Assembly: GCA_947630745.1 (NCBI GenBank)
Contig: CANRIT010000012.1
Span: forward strand, 1 to 42,896
Source of the DNA: an uncultured Clostridia bacterium
Lineage (GTDB): Bacteria; Bacillota; Clostridia; Christensenellales; UBA1242
Length of the DNA: 42,896 nt
Direction of reading: 5' to 3'
Shown: one piece after another, positions 9,281 to 16,827 of the stretch
Layout: every line of letters starts with the position of its first letter
How positions within the stretch are numbered: the stretch's first letter is position 1
Program-made: the position numbers and the translations under genes
The notes under the pieces: model-generated
Databases searched by the model: none
What the model saw: only the letters and a program-made list of their open reading frames with translations
What the model was told of the DNA's origin: nothing

Positions 9281-9625
9281 ATGTTTAGAGTTTACAATGC
9301 AAAATTAGATAAATACAAATTGGCGGACGAAAATGGCGATTTAACACCAGAAATTTTTGAGCGCGCCATAGTTTGCGGCGAGGGCGACTACCTTATTTTA
9401 AATGTGGGCAAAGGGGATTTTGTTGTGGATAAAAACACCATCCTTGCTTGCGCAAACAATGTTCAACTTCTTGGCAAAGTTGTTAACAATGCTGGCACAT
9501 ACGACTATGTTGGGTTTAGCAAAGTTAAGCGCAATGGCGATTATGTGTTTAAGTTTTATATGGCTAATCAAGGCATGCTTGTAAGCACAAAGCCAGCCAT
9601 CAAATCACAAACCGCAGTGTTATAA
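9281..9625 (+). CDS. Hypothetical protein, 114 aa
   Basis: No family recognised. A short cytoplasmic protein predicted mostly as beta strands (FVVDKNTILACANNVQLLGKVV, YDYVGFSKVK), with no signal peptide or membrane helix. It has its own strong promoter, an AAAGGAG site seven bases before the ATG and a terminator, so it is a monocistronic unit just before spoIVA. A link to sporulation is not supported by its sigma-A-type promoter. Confidence 0.75.
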   Translation: MFRVYNAKLDKYKLADENGDLTPEIFERAIVCGEGDYLILNVGKGDFVVDKNTILACANNVQLLGKVVNNAGTYDYVGFSKVKRNGDYVFKFYMANQGMLVSTKPAIKSQTAVL

Positions 9626-9630
9626 ATAAA

Positions 9631-9655
9631 GGTGCAAAAAGCTGCACTTTTTTTT
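9631..9655 (+). terminator. Rho-independent terminator
   Basis: GTGCA and TGCAC arms around a short A-rich loop, followed by eight Ts; ends the 114-aa gene and insulates spoIVA. Confidence 0.8.
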
Positions 9656-9665
9656 ACGCCAATTG

Positions 9666-9694
9666 TCATAAATGGCTTTGTTTACTCATAGATT
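9666..9694 (+). promoter_or_regulatory. Sigma-E-like sporulation promoter of spoIVA
   Basis: TCATAAA (9666-9672), 14-bp spacer, CATAGATT (9687-9694), compared with the Bacillus sigma-E consensus KMATATT-N14/15-CATACAMT. The spacing and six of eight -10 bases fit. In B. subtilis spoIVA is transcribed by sigma-E in the mother cell. No sigma-A hexamers of similar quality are seen. Confidence 0.6.
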
Positions 9695-9712
9695 ATGGTA
9701 AATGGAGGATTT

Positions 9713-11191
9713 ATGGAAAAGAGTTTGGGCATCTACAACGACATTGCCACCCGCACAAACGGCGATGTTTACATTGGAGTGGTGGGTCCGGTTAGATGCG
9801 GTAAATCTACTTTTATACAAAACTTTATAAAAAACTTTGTGTTAGACAACATCACAAACAAAAACGACCGCGTCCGCGCCAACGACGAGTTGCCACAAGC
9901 GGGTGAAGGCAATATGGTGATGACCACAAAACCGCAATTTGTGCCAAACGAGGCGGTAAAAATAAAGATTGGCAACACCAATTTGCGCGTTCGCCTTATT
10001 GATAGCGTGGGCTTTATTGTGGACGGCGCGGTGGGTGCAATGGATAAAGATAAGCCGCGCATGGTAAAAACGCCGTGGAGCGACCAACCAATCCCATTTG
10101 TTCAAGCGGCTGTTATTGGCACGGAAAAGGTGATAAACGAGCATTCCACAATTGCGGTGGCGGTTACCACAGACGGCAGTTTTGGCGACATCCCGCGTGA
10201 AAATTTTGTTGATGCCGAACGCCGCACAATAAAGCAACTTCAAAAAACCAACAAGCCTTTTGTGCTGGTTTTAAACAGTGCAAAGCCGCAAGACCAATCA
10301 ACTTTGCTTTTGGCAAAGCAGCTTAAAGATGAGTATAAACTGCCCGTTTTGCCAATAAATGTCAACGAACTTAAAAAGGAAGATGTGGATAATATTATGG
10401 GAGAAATTTTGCAAGAATTTCCGCTTAGTGTGGTAAACATTCGCATGCCAAAGTGGCTTAAACCGCTGCCAATTGACAACCCAACAATCAAGGAAATTTT
10501 GGACACGGTAAGCGATGCAATAAGCGAAGTTAGCCGAGTGGGCGACTACGACAACAAGCATGTGTTGTTTGAAAACAGCGATTGTTTTGAGCCTATTATG
10601 AACAGCGAAATTGAACTTGGCACGGGCGCGGTAACCTTTGATATCGTGCCAAAAGAAGGGCTTTTCTATCGCGTTATAAGCGAACAATGCGGGTGCGAAA
10701 TTGAAAACGACTATCAGCTTGTAAACTGTCTTAAAGAGTTGACTACAGCAAAGCGTAAGTACGATAAGCTTGCTTCCGCCATGCAGCAGGTTAACGAAAC
10801 GGGCTACGGCATTGTTGTGCCAACCATGGATGAAATGGAGTTAAAAGAGCCAGAAATTGTCCGTCAAGGTGGCAAGTGCGGGGTAAAACTTAAAGCACAA
10901 GCGCCAAGTTTGCACATAATGCGCGTGGATGTGGAAACCGAAGTCAGCCCAATTATGGGTGGGTACGAGCAGAGCGAAGAGCTCGCAAAATATCTGCTTC
11001 AAGAGTTTGAAAACAATCCGCAAGGCATTTGGCAGACAAACATGTTTGGCAAGTCGCTTGAAAGTTTGGTAAACGAAGGGCTTAACAGCAAACTTACCAG
11101 CATGCCAGAAAATTTGCAAAAGAAATTGCGCCGCACGCTATCTCGCATTGTAAACGAGGGCAAGGGCGGAATATTGTGTATTTTGCTTTAA
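9713..11191 (+). CDS. spoIVA: Stage IV sporulation protein A (spore coat morphogenetic ATPase)
   Basis: SpoIVA polymerises by ATP hydrolysis on the outer forespore surface and forms the base on which the coat is assembled. The predicted product is 492 residues, the same as the B. subtilis protein, and starts MEKSLGIYNDIATRTNGD, collinear with it. The Walker A motif is GPVRCGKST (25-33), and the DSVGF and TTDGSFGDIPRE motifs of this TRAFAC-type ATPase are present. The C-terminal ~60 residues and the hydrophobic ending GGILCILL match the membrane-facing end of the family. The start at 9713 follows GGAGG (9704-9708); an upstream in-frame ATG at 9695 lies inside the promoter and was rejected. Confidence 0.98.
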   Translation: MEKSLGIYNDIATRTNGDVYIGVVGPVRCGKSTFIQNFIKNFVLDNITNKNDRVRANDELPQAGEGNMVMTTKPQFVPNEAVKIKIGNTNLRVRLIDSVGFIVDGAVGAMDKDKPRMVKTPWSDQPIPFVQAAVIGTEKVINEHSTIAVAVTTDGSFGDIPRENFVDAERRTIKQLQKTNKPFVLVLNSAKPQDQSTLLLAKQLKDEYKLPVLPINVNELKKEDVDNIMGEILQEFPLSVVNIRMPKWLKPLPIDNPTIKEILDTVSDAISEVSRVGDYDNKHVLFENSDCFEPIMNSEIELGTGAVTFDIVPKEGLFYRVISEQCGCEIENDYQLVNCLKELTTAKRKYDKLASAMQQVNETGYGIVVPTMDEMELKEPEIVRQGGKCGVKLKAQAPSLHIMRVDVETEVSPIMGGYEQSEELAKYLLQEFENNPQGIWQTNMFGKSLESLVNEGLNSKLTSMPENLQKKLRRTLSRIVNEGKGGILCILL

Positions 11192-11194
11192 CTT

Positions 11195-11216
11195 GATGCC
11201 GTACGGCATCTTTTTT
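11195..11216 (+). terminator. spoIVA terminator
   Basis: Perfect palindrome GATGCCGTACGGCATC followed by six Ts. Confidence 0.9.
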
Positions 11217-11236
11217 GTTAAAGTGCAAAAAATCAT

Positions 11237-11265
11237 TTGCCTTAAAAAACAAAAAGTGGTAGAAT
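11237..11265 (+). promoter_or_regulatory. Sigma-A promoter
   Basis: TTGCCT (11237-11242), 17 bp, TAGAAT (11260-11265), upstream of the 108-aa membrane peptide gene. Confidence 0.65.
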
Positions 11266-11299
11266 TACACTAGATAAACTATTTGTATTGGAGGGGTCT

Positions 11300-11626
11300 A
11301 TGCAAAAATTTTTAGTTAACAATTGGTGGGTGTTGGCAATAATTTTGTTGGTGATGATAACCGCAGTTGTGGTTATGCTTGTAATTGCCAATTATAGGGA
11401 GAAAAAGTTGTTTTTACAGGTGGAAGACCAAATTTTGTCCGAACAATCGCAAGATGAGCAGATGAGGTTGGTAAATCAGGCAAATTCACCAAAGCCAAAA
11501 GCAGAAGTTAAACCCGCTGCAAAATCCATGGTTACAAAAGCCAGCGCAACAAAATCAGCTAAGCCAGCCGCAAAAAAGCCAAGCACGGTTAAACCAGCAG
11601 CAAAAAAGCCAAGCAAAAAAGATTAA
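11300..11626 (+). CDS. Membrane-anchored Lys/Ala/Pro-tailed small protein, 108 aa
   Basis: One N-terminal transmembrane helix (about residues 8-32, WWVLAIILLVMITAVVVMLV) is followed by a short charged linker (REKKLF...EQSQDEQMRL) and a repetitive basic tail built of KPAAKKPS-type units. Histone-H1-like tails of this kind bind nucleic acids or anionic polymers, so a membrane tether for DNA or cell-wall polymer is possible, but nothing specific can be claimed. ATG at 11300 is preferred over the TTG at 11288 because GGAGGGG sits directly upstream of it. Confidence 0.75.
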   Translation: MQKFLVNNWWVLAIILLVMITAVVVMLVIANYREKKLFLQVEDQILSEQSQDEQMRLVNQANSPKPKAEVKPAAKSMVTKASATKSAKPAAKKPSTVKPAAKKPSKKD

Positions 11627-11650
11627 GGCAACCTTGTGTTGCTTTTTTTT
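11627..11650 (+). terminator. Rho-independent terminator
   Basis: GCAAC and GTTGC arms with a 5-nt loop, followed by eight Ts. Confidence 0.85.
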
Positions 11651-11728
11651 ATTACACATAATAATTATAAATTCGACAATATCATCAACAATATTGCACA
11701 AAATTATTTTATTTTGTAAAAATAGTTG

Positions 11729-11757
11729 TCATATTCTGTTTTTTTAATTCATCTAAT
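11729..11757 (+). promoter_or_regulatory. Sigma-E-like promoter of the deacetylase gene
   Basis: TCATATT (11729-11735) matches the sigma-E -35 consensus KMATATT fully. A 14-bp spacer follows, then CATCTAAT (11750-11757), six of eight bases of CATACAMT. B. subtilis pdaB is a sigma-E gene, so motif and gene identity agree. Confidence 0.65.
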
Positions 11758-11783
11758 ATGATAGCATAGGGTGGTAGATATCT

Positions 11784-12545
11784 ATGAAAGTGGTTATTAT
11801 AAGGCGGACAACACTGGTGCTTGTATTGTGCTTGCTGGTTGTGGTTTCTGCTTTTGGGATTAACTACGGCGGACTTAATTTAGGTTCGGTCTATTTCAAC
11901 ACAAAAATCAAAAAACTGCCAATCTACAGCGTGCAAACGGACGAAAACAAGATTGCAATTTCGTTTGATGCGGCGTGGGGCGCGGACAAAACGCGTGAAA
12001 TTATGGCGCTTTGCAACGACTACGATGTTAAAGCAACCTTCTTTTTGGTTGGCTTTTGGGTGGAAGAATATCCAGATATGGTGCGTGAAATTTACAACAA
12101 TGGTTTTGAAATCGGACTGCACTCCAACACACATCCCGACTTTACAAAACTAACTAGGGCCGAGATGGAGTTGGAACTTGAAACCAACATAAAGCTTATT
12201 GAAGACATAACTGGTGTTCGCCCAAAACTTTTCCGCCCGCCATACGGCTATTACAACGACACGCTTATTGAACTTTGCAAACAAATGGATTTAAGTTGCA
12301 TTCAGTGGAGTGTGGATAGTTTGGATTGGAAGGGTTTAAGCGGCAGCCAAATTGCGGGCAGGGTAACCAAAGCCAAACCGGGCGATATTGTGCTTTGCCA
12401 CAACAATGCGGACAACATTTTGGTGGGGTTAAAAATGGTGTTGGAATACTTTAAAACAAATTCACTTAAACTTGTGCCGGTGGGTGAGTTGATTTATTAC
12501 GATAACTACACAATAAACAATTTTGGTACACAAATAAAAAATTAA
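11784..12545 (+). CDS. pdaB: Polysaccharide deacetylase, PdaB-like (sporulation)
   Basis: Carbohydrate esterase 4 family protein predicted to act on spore or cell-wall peptidoglycan. Residues 9-28 form a signal anchor. The NodB domain begins after the PdaB-style lead-in LPIYSVQTDENKIAISFDAAWG. It holds the metal/catalytic motif SFDAAWG (Asp62), the zinc-binding HxxxH (His113 and His117, HSNTH), RPPYG (151-155), and a late His in CHNNAD. The length of 253 residues and the FDAAWG signature are those of PdaB rather than other CE4 members. The sigma-E-like promoter supports mother-cell expression. A GGTGG ribosome site lies upstream. Confidence 0.88.
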   Translation: MKVVIIRRTTLVLVLCLLVVVSAFGINYGGLNLGSVYFNTKIKKLPIYSVQTDENKIAISFDAAWGADKTREIMALCNDYDVKATFFLVGFWVEEYPDMVREIYNNGFEIGLHSNTHPDFTKLTRAEMELELETNIKLIEDITGVRPKLFRPPYGYYNDTLIELCKQMDLSCIQWSVDSLDWKGLSGSQIAGRVTKAKPGDIVLCHNNADNILVGLKMVLEYFKTNSLKLVPVGELIYYDNYTINNFGTQIKN

Positions 12546-12555
12546 AGGAGAACAA

Positions 12556-13197
12556 ATGACTAACGAACATCTTTTAAACAACTATGTGGAATTAAAGGGC
12601 GAAGTGGTTTCTGCCCCCGAAGTTGACCACACAGTTATGGACGAAAAATTTTATACTTTCAAACTTAAAACCATGCGTTTAAGCGGCAAGGACGACACAC
12701 TAAACATTATGTTAAGCGAAAAATTGCTAAGCCTAAACCCAATTAAAGTTGGCGACAAAATTGCCTTAAATGGACAATTTAGAAGCCACAATCAGCCCAA
12801 ACTTGCGGGTGGCAGCCACCTTTTGCTATATGTATTTTGCCGCAATATTTTGGATGTTAAATCAGCAACAAATTCAAACCAAATCGAATTAAACGGATAC
12901 ATTTGCCGTCAACCGATATTCCGCACCACTCCTTTTACGCGTGAAATTTGTGATTTGCTGCTTGCAGTTAACCGAAATTACGACAAATCCGACTATATTC
13001 CGTGCATTTTGTGGGGACTTAATGCCCGATTTGTTGCCAGCCTAAAAATTGGCGATAAACTTTCAATAAGCGGGCGCATTCAAAGCAGGGAATACACCAA
13101 AACGGTGGGCGAGCAGACGGTTATTAAAACCGCATATGAAGTGTCCGTCAACAAGGTTGATCTTGTGGAAAATGTAAAAAATAGCGATGTTTTATAA
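12556..13197 (+). CDS. SSB-like protein with two OB domains
   Basis: The 213-residue protein is two tandem single-strand-binding-type OB folds: residues ~8-105 (NYVELKGEVVSAPEVDH...GDKIALNGQFRSHN) and ~108-205 (NQIELNGYICRQPIFRTTPFTREICDLLLAVNR...GDKLSISGRIQSREY). The second has the classic SSB pattern (GYICRQPxxR, ...SGRIQSREY). Unlike housekeeping SSB it lacks the acidic C-terminal DDDIPF-type tail, ending KNSDVL, so it is probably a paralogue rather than the main SSB. The gene starts 11 bases after the deacetylase stop with AAAGGAG, and so may share its sporulation transcript. Confidence 0.8.
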   Translation: MTNEHLLNNYVELKGEVVSAPEVDHTVMDEKFYTFKLKTMRLSGKDDTLNIMLSEKLLSLNPIKVGDKIALNGQFRSHNQPKLAGGSHLLLYVFCRNILDVKSATNSNQIELNGYICRQPIFRTTPFTREICDLLLAVNRNYDKSDYIPCILWGLNARFVASLKIGDKLSISGRIQSREYTKTVGEQTVIKTAYEVSVNKVDLVENVKNSDVL

Positions 13198-13220
13198 GGC
13201 AACTTTAAGTTGTCTTTTTT
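13197..13220 (+). terminator. Rho-independent terminator
   Basis: GGCAACTT and AAGTTGTC arms followed by six Ts. Confidence 0.8.
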
Positions 13221-13394
13221 GTTATTTTAAGCTTGATTTAAATTATTAAATGTGTTAAAATATAATAAATATAAAAGTTTAATATTTTTGTACAAAATAG
13301 AACATATGTTCGACAAATAATCCCCAAAACCCGCAAATTTATCGAACATTTGGCATATTTTGGCATTATTTTTGTAAAAAAGTGACATATTCCC

Positions 13395-13424
13395 TTGACT
13401 TTTCGACAAACTATCTTATATAAT
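13395..13424 (+). promoter_or_regulatory. Sigma-A promoter of the sigma-like gene
   Basis: TTGACT (13395-13400), 18 bp, TATAAT (13419-13424), then TTGGAGGGAAATGT before the ATG at 13448. Confidence 0.75.
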
Positions 13425-13447
13425 TTTTTTGGATTGGAGGGAAATGT

Positions 13448-13945
13448 ATGATTGATGTTTATGACAGCGAATGTTTGGTGCATATCTATCGTTTTTTGCA
13501 AAAGAAGTGTGATGCGTTGGATGACTACATCAAAAACCACGCGTTTAATTTCAGCAACAGTTTGGACGAATTTGGTTCGGTAGATGTGTATGACGGGATT
13601 ATAAACTTAATTGCGCGCAAAAATCAACTTATAAACTTAAAGTTGATTATTGACGATGCAATTTCAAATTTGGACGAAAAAGACAAGCAGATTATCTATG
13701 TAAAAATAAATTATAACCTTACAATAGACGAACTTTGCGGGGTGCTTTCAATTAAACTGCGCACTGCATTTAGGCGGATTGAACGCGCATTTTTAAATTT
13801 GACTGCCGAACTTAACGCGTCAAAATATATTGACAAACTTTTAAATATTATGGAAAGCGAACTTTGGATTAAAAAGCATAAAGAAGAAGTTCGCATGCGC
13901 CGCATGTCGTACAAAATGGTTGCAGCAAGTTTAAACGGAGTTTAA
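13448..13945 (+). CDS. Sigma-70 region-4-like HTH protein
   Basis: The 165-residue protein has a central helix-turn-helix (about residues 78-118: LDEKDKQIIYVKINYNLTIDELCGVLSIKLRTAFRRIERA) with the spacing of sigma region 4, but no region 2 that would bind the -10 element. Such isolated region-4 proteins include phage late regulators of the ArpU/DUF1492 type and host accessory factors. It lies just before the phage head cassette, separated from it by a minus-strand gene, so a role in cassette expression is possible but unproven. Its last codons overlap the convergent SH3 gene by four bases. Confidence 0.7.
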   Translation: MIDVYDSECLVHIYRFLQKKCDALDDYIKNHAFNFSNSLDEFGSVDVYDGIINLIARKNQLINLKLIIDDAISNLDEKDKQIIYVKINYNLTIDELCGVLSIKLRTAFRRIERAFLNLTAELNASKYIDKLLNIMESELWIKKHKEEVRMRRMSYKMVAASLNGV

Positions 13946-14712
13946 TAGTCTTGCACCTCTTTTGATTTTGTCTTTTCTTTGGTGACCAGCTTGCCGCCCT
14001 TAACAAACAAAAACACAAATATCAAGGCAGGCACACACAAAACAGCCACAACAATACAAGTGGCTTTTTTGTTAAACTTTTGCGCGGGGCTTACCGTTAG
14101 CGTTGGGGCGGAAAAGTCGGGGAAGTCGGTGTAGTTAACGCTTTCTAAATTGTCAACAAAATTTACTTGCTTGTCGCAAAAATCGCTGTAAACATAGCCG
14201 TAGTATTCGCTTTCGTTGTCAACAAAGCAACAATAATACCAAATGTTTGTGCGCTCGCTAATAAGTTGTTCGCCTTCAATTGTGCCAAAAAATTTTACAT
14301 TGCGCGAATAAAGCGGAATAAAGTATGTTTGTTTACTTGTGCTGGTTGGCTTTTCCCTAATCGATTGGCTTTGTTCGGAAAAAACCCTAAAACACGCGTC
14401 CAATAAGTATGGGGTCTGGGGCATATCTAAAACCGCGCGCAAATTTTCTTTTTTAACATAACCGGTAAAGTTGGCATATTTTACTTCAAAAAAATCTGCC
14501 TCTTCACCCGTTAAAATAACAAAGTATGTTTTTGGTATAACAAAATAACAATTGTCAAATTCATCGGATTGAGTTGCGGTTTTATATAACTTGCAATTGT
14601 CTGTCATAACGCGCGCGTAGTAGGTTTGATTTGTCTCTGCATTAACATACCCAGTGGGGTATATTGGAGTGATTAAAAAACTAACTAGAATTATAACAAC
14701 CAAAATAACCAT
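13942..14712 (-). CDS. SH3-type extracytoplasmic protein with C-terminal anchor
   Basis: The 256-residue protein has an N-terminal signal/anchor (about residues 2-20, MVILVVIILVSFLI). Two SH3-like beta segments follow: ~28-95 (YYARVMTDNCKLYKTA...GYVKKENLRAV) and ~105-185 (CFRVFSEQSQSIREKP...YYGYVYSDFC). A second transmembrane helix (~222-243) precedes a positively charged cytoplasmic tail. This topology suggests a wall-facing protein held at both ends, possibly binding peptidoglycan. ATG at 14712 was chosen because an extended -10 promoter lies six bases upstream; there is no ribosome site. It is convergent with the sigma-like gene. Confidence 0.78.
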   Translation of the reverse strand: MVILVVIILVSFLITPIYPTGYVNAETNQTYYARVMTDNCKLYKTATQSDEFDNCYFVIPKTYFVILTGEEADFFEVKYANFTGYVKKENLRAVLDMPQTPYLLDACFRVFSEQSQSIREKPTSTSKQTYFIPLYSRNVKFFGTIEGEQLISERTNIWYYCCFVDNESEYYGYVYSDFCDKQVNFVDNLESVNYTDFPDFSAPTLTVSPAQKFNKKATCIVVAVLCVPALIFVFLFVKGGKLVTKEKTKSKEVQDY

Positions 14713-14718
14713 AAACAC

Positions 14719-14727
14719 ATTTTATCA
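14719..14727 (-). promoter_or_regulatory. Extended -10 promoter, predicted leaderless start
   Basis: TGATAAAAT on the minus strand, with TAAAAT at 14719-14724, six bases (GTGTTT) before the ATG at 14712. No good -35 is visible, as is usual for TGn-type promoters. Confidence 0.55.
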
Positions 14728-14796
14728 CAAAAATTTGGTAAAAAAATGACATATTTGCAATAAATTTTACTAGTTTTGGTGTAAATATTAAAGCGA

Positions 14797-16221
14797 ATGG
14801 ACATTTTAGATGAAATTTTAAAAATTGAGGCAATTCAACAGGCGCGCGCAAAAAACAATAATCTACAAAATTATAATGCGGGCAAAATTAAGCACAAAAA
14901 ACAACTTGCCTTTCATAAATGCCAAGCAAAAAACAGATGGGTGTTTGGCGGCAATCGTACTGGCAAAACTGAGTGTGGTGCGGTTGAAGTAATTTTCTTT
15001 GCGCGCGGCTGTCACCCATATCGCAACATTACTGGTGCAACAACTGGTTGGGTGGTAAGTTTATCCACCCAAGTTCAGCGAGATGTTGCCCAACAAAAAA
15101 TTTTAAACTACCTAAATCCAAATTGGGTGGTGGGGGTATCCATGCTTGCGGGCAGAAAGGACGACTATCAAAACGGAATTATTGATTATATCCTAATTAA
15201 AAACATATTTGGTACGGTAAGCAAAATCGGCTTTAAAAGTTGTGACCAAGGGCGGGAAAAATTTCAAGGTACAAGCCTTGATTACGTCTGGTTTGATGAA
15301 GAGCCGCCTTACGATATTTACAGCGAGTGTAGAATGCGCGTTTTGGATAAAAATGGCGAAATTTTTGCCACCATGACCCCGCTTAAAGGAAGGACATTTG
15401 TCTATGATGAAATATTTTTAAACAAGTTTGACGACAAAAACATTTGGTGTGAGTTTATGTCATGGGAAGATAACCCGTTTTTGTCAAGCGAAGTGGTAAA
15501 TTTAATGAAATCGTCAATGAACGAGGACGAGTTAAAAACGCGTGAACATGGCATGTTTTTGGAGGTTGGCGGGCGAGTTTATCCCGAATTTGACACAAAC
15601 ATCCATGTAATTCCGCCCTTTGAAATTCCGCACGATTGGCAGGACAAACTATCAATCGACCCCGGGCTTAAAAACCCGCTTTCTTGCCACTGGTATGCGG
15701 TTGATTTTGACGGCAATGTGTATGTTGTGGCTGAGCATTTTGCAAGCGAAAAAGACATCGACTATCACGCAAGCGAAATTCATCGCATATGCAAACAACT
15801 TAACTGGCACACGGCAAGCAATGGTATGGTGGAAGCACTAATAGACAGCGCGGCAAATCAAACCACACTTGCATCAAGCAAAAGCGTGGCTGACCTGTTT
15901 TACGAACACAACATTTTGGTAAACACGCGCGTCAATAAAGATGTGTTCTCGGGCATACAGCGGGTGAAGTCATATTTAAAAAATGGGCAGAACAAAACCA
16001 AACTTTACATATTTGATAATTGCGTTAACATGATACGCGAATTTAAAACCTACCGATGGGGTAAGGGGGATAGCCCGGTTAAAGAGGACGACCACTGTAT
16101 GGACGAGTTGCGCTATTACATAATGAGCCGACCAGAAAACAAAAAACCCGCCGAAAAATTAAATTTTGTACAACTAGAAAAAGAACGTCGCATACGCGCG
16201 CTAAGACAACGCAGAATGTAA
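14797..16221 (+). CDS. terL: Phage terminase large subunit
   Basis: DNA-packaging motor of a tailed-phage-type head. The 474-residue protein has the ATPase Walker A as GGNRTGKTE (51-59), Walker B as LDYVWFDEE (161-169), and the RNase-H-like nuclease domain starting at LSIDPGLKNPLS with a C-terminal DDHCMDELRYYI acidic motif. The HPYRN stretch after Walker A is common in Firmicutes phage terminases of the Terminase_6 group. It is full length and uninterrupted. There is no obvious Shine-Dalgarno before the ATG and no promoter that can be called with confidence. It opens the head cassette that runs to the holin at 23.3 kb. Confidence 0.96.
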   Translation: MDILDEILKIEAIQQARAKNNNLQNYNAGKIKHKKQLAFHKCQAKNRWVFGGNRTGKTECGAVEVIFFARGCHPYRNITGATTGWVVSLSTQVQRDVAQQKILNYLNPNWVVGVSMLAGRKDDYQNGIIDYILIKNIFGTVSKIGFKSCDQGREKFQGTSLDYVWFDEEPPYDIYSECRMRVLDKNGEIFATMTPLKGRTFVYDEIFLNKFDDKNIWCEFMSWEDNPFLSSEVVNLMKSSMNEDELKTREHGMFLEVGGRVYPEFDTNIHVIPPFEIPHDWQDKLSIDPGLKNPLSCHWYAVDFDGNVYVVAEHFASEKDIDYHASEIHRICKQLNWHTASNGMVEALIDSAANQTTLASSKSVADLFYEHNILVNTRVNKDVFSGIQRVKSYLKNGQNKTKLYIFDNCVNMIREFKTYRWGKGDSPVKEDDHCMDELRYYIMSRPENKKPAEKLNFVQLEKERRIRALRQRRM

Positions 16222-16316
16222 AATTAATAAAAATCAACAAAAAAAATCACAAAATTTTAAAAAATAGCAAAATTTTAGCAAAAATTTGTAAAAAATCGCA
16301 AAAAAAATTTAAAAAA

Positions 16317-16634
16317 ATGTTGGGAGGTGGATGTGGTATAGATATTTTTGATGAAAAAACCATAAAGGCATTAAAGCAATGTCTAACTGGGCTTAAAACA
16401 ATTGAAACAACAAACGAATATGTGCTTGACCAACAAACCAACGATATGGTTTTAGTTAAGCGCAAGGTAAACGAAAAAACCATCCCGCCAAATGTTGACC
16501 TGTTAAAACTGGTGTACAACAAACTGGTTGACGAGGTGGACTACAACAAACTTACTGACGAACAACTTGAACAAGAAAAACAAAAACTTATACAACAATT
16601 AAAGGAGGAAGATTTTGACAGTTCAAACAGCTAA
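16317..16634 (+). CDS. Phage head-cassette protein, possible terminase small subunit
   Basis: The 105-residue protein is helical, acidic/charged and ends in a Glu/Gln/Lys-rich tail. Its size suits a terminase small subunit or a packaging accessory protein, but its position after terL rather than before it is unusual, and no HTH is convincing. The start is uncertain: ATG at 16317 has no upstream ribosome site, while a strong GGGAGGTGG lies just inside the reading frame (16322-16330), pointing to initiation a few codons later at a non-ATG codon or at residue 1 with an atypical site. Confidence 0.6.
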   Translation: MLGGGCGIDIFDEKTIKALKQCLTGLKTIETTNEYVLDQQTNDMVLVKRKVNEKTIPPNVDLLKLVYNKLVDEVDYNKLTDEQLEQEKQKLIQQLKEEDFDSSNS

Positions 16635-16827
16635 TCACAAATTTAAATGTGATGCAAGTGGTTGCAAAAATTTGTGCGATTACGAAATTGTAAACAAAAA
16701 ATTTGTGTTTGATGGCAGTTTTTATTTGTGCAAAAATTGCCTAAACACGCTCTACAAAGAAATTGCAAAATTTATAACCCCAAAAAATGTTAAACCACTT
16801 TACAAAAAAGGAGATAATTATGACTAA
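16615..16827 (+). CDS. Small zinc-ribbon-like protein, 70 aa
   Basis: Four to five cysteines are arranged as C..C...C (CDASGCKNLC) and CxxC (YLCKNC), the pattern of a small treble-clef or ribbon zinc site. It starts with TTG at 16615, seven bases after AAAGGAGG, inside the end of the previous gene, and its own end overlaps the portal start by eight bases. This dense overlap is typical of phage structural operons. Function unknown; possibly a DNA-binding accessory to packaging. Confidence 0.65.
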   Translation: MTVQTANHKFKCDASGCKNLCDYEIVNKKFVFDGSFYLCKNCLNTLYKEIAKFITPKNVKPLYKKGDNYD

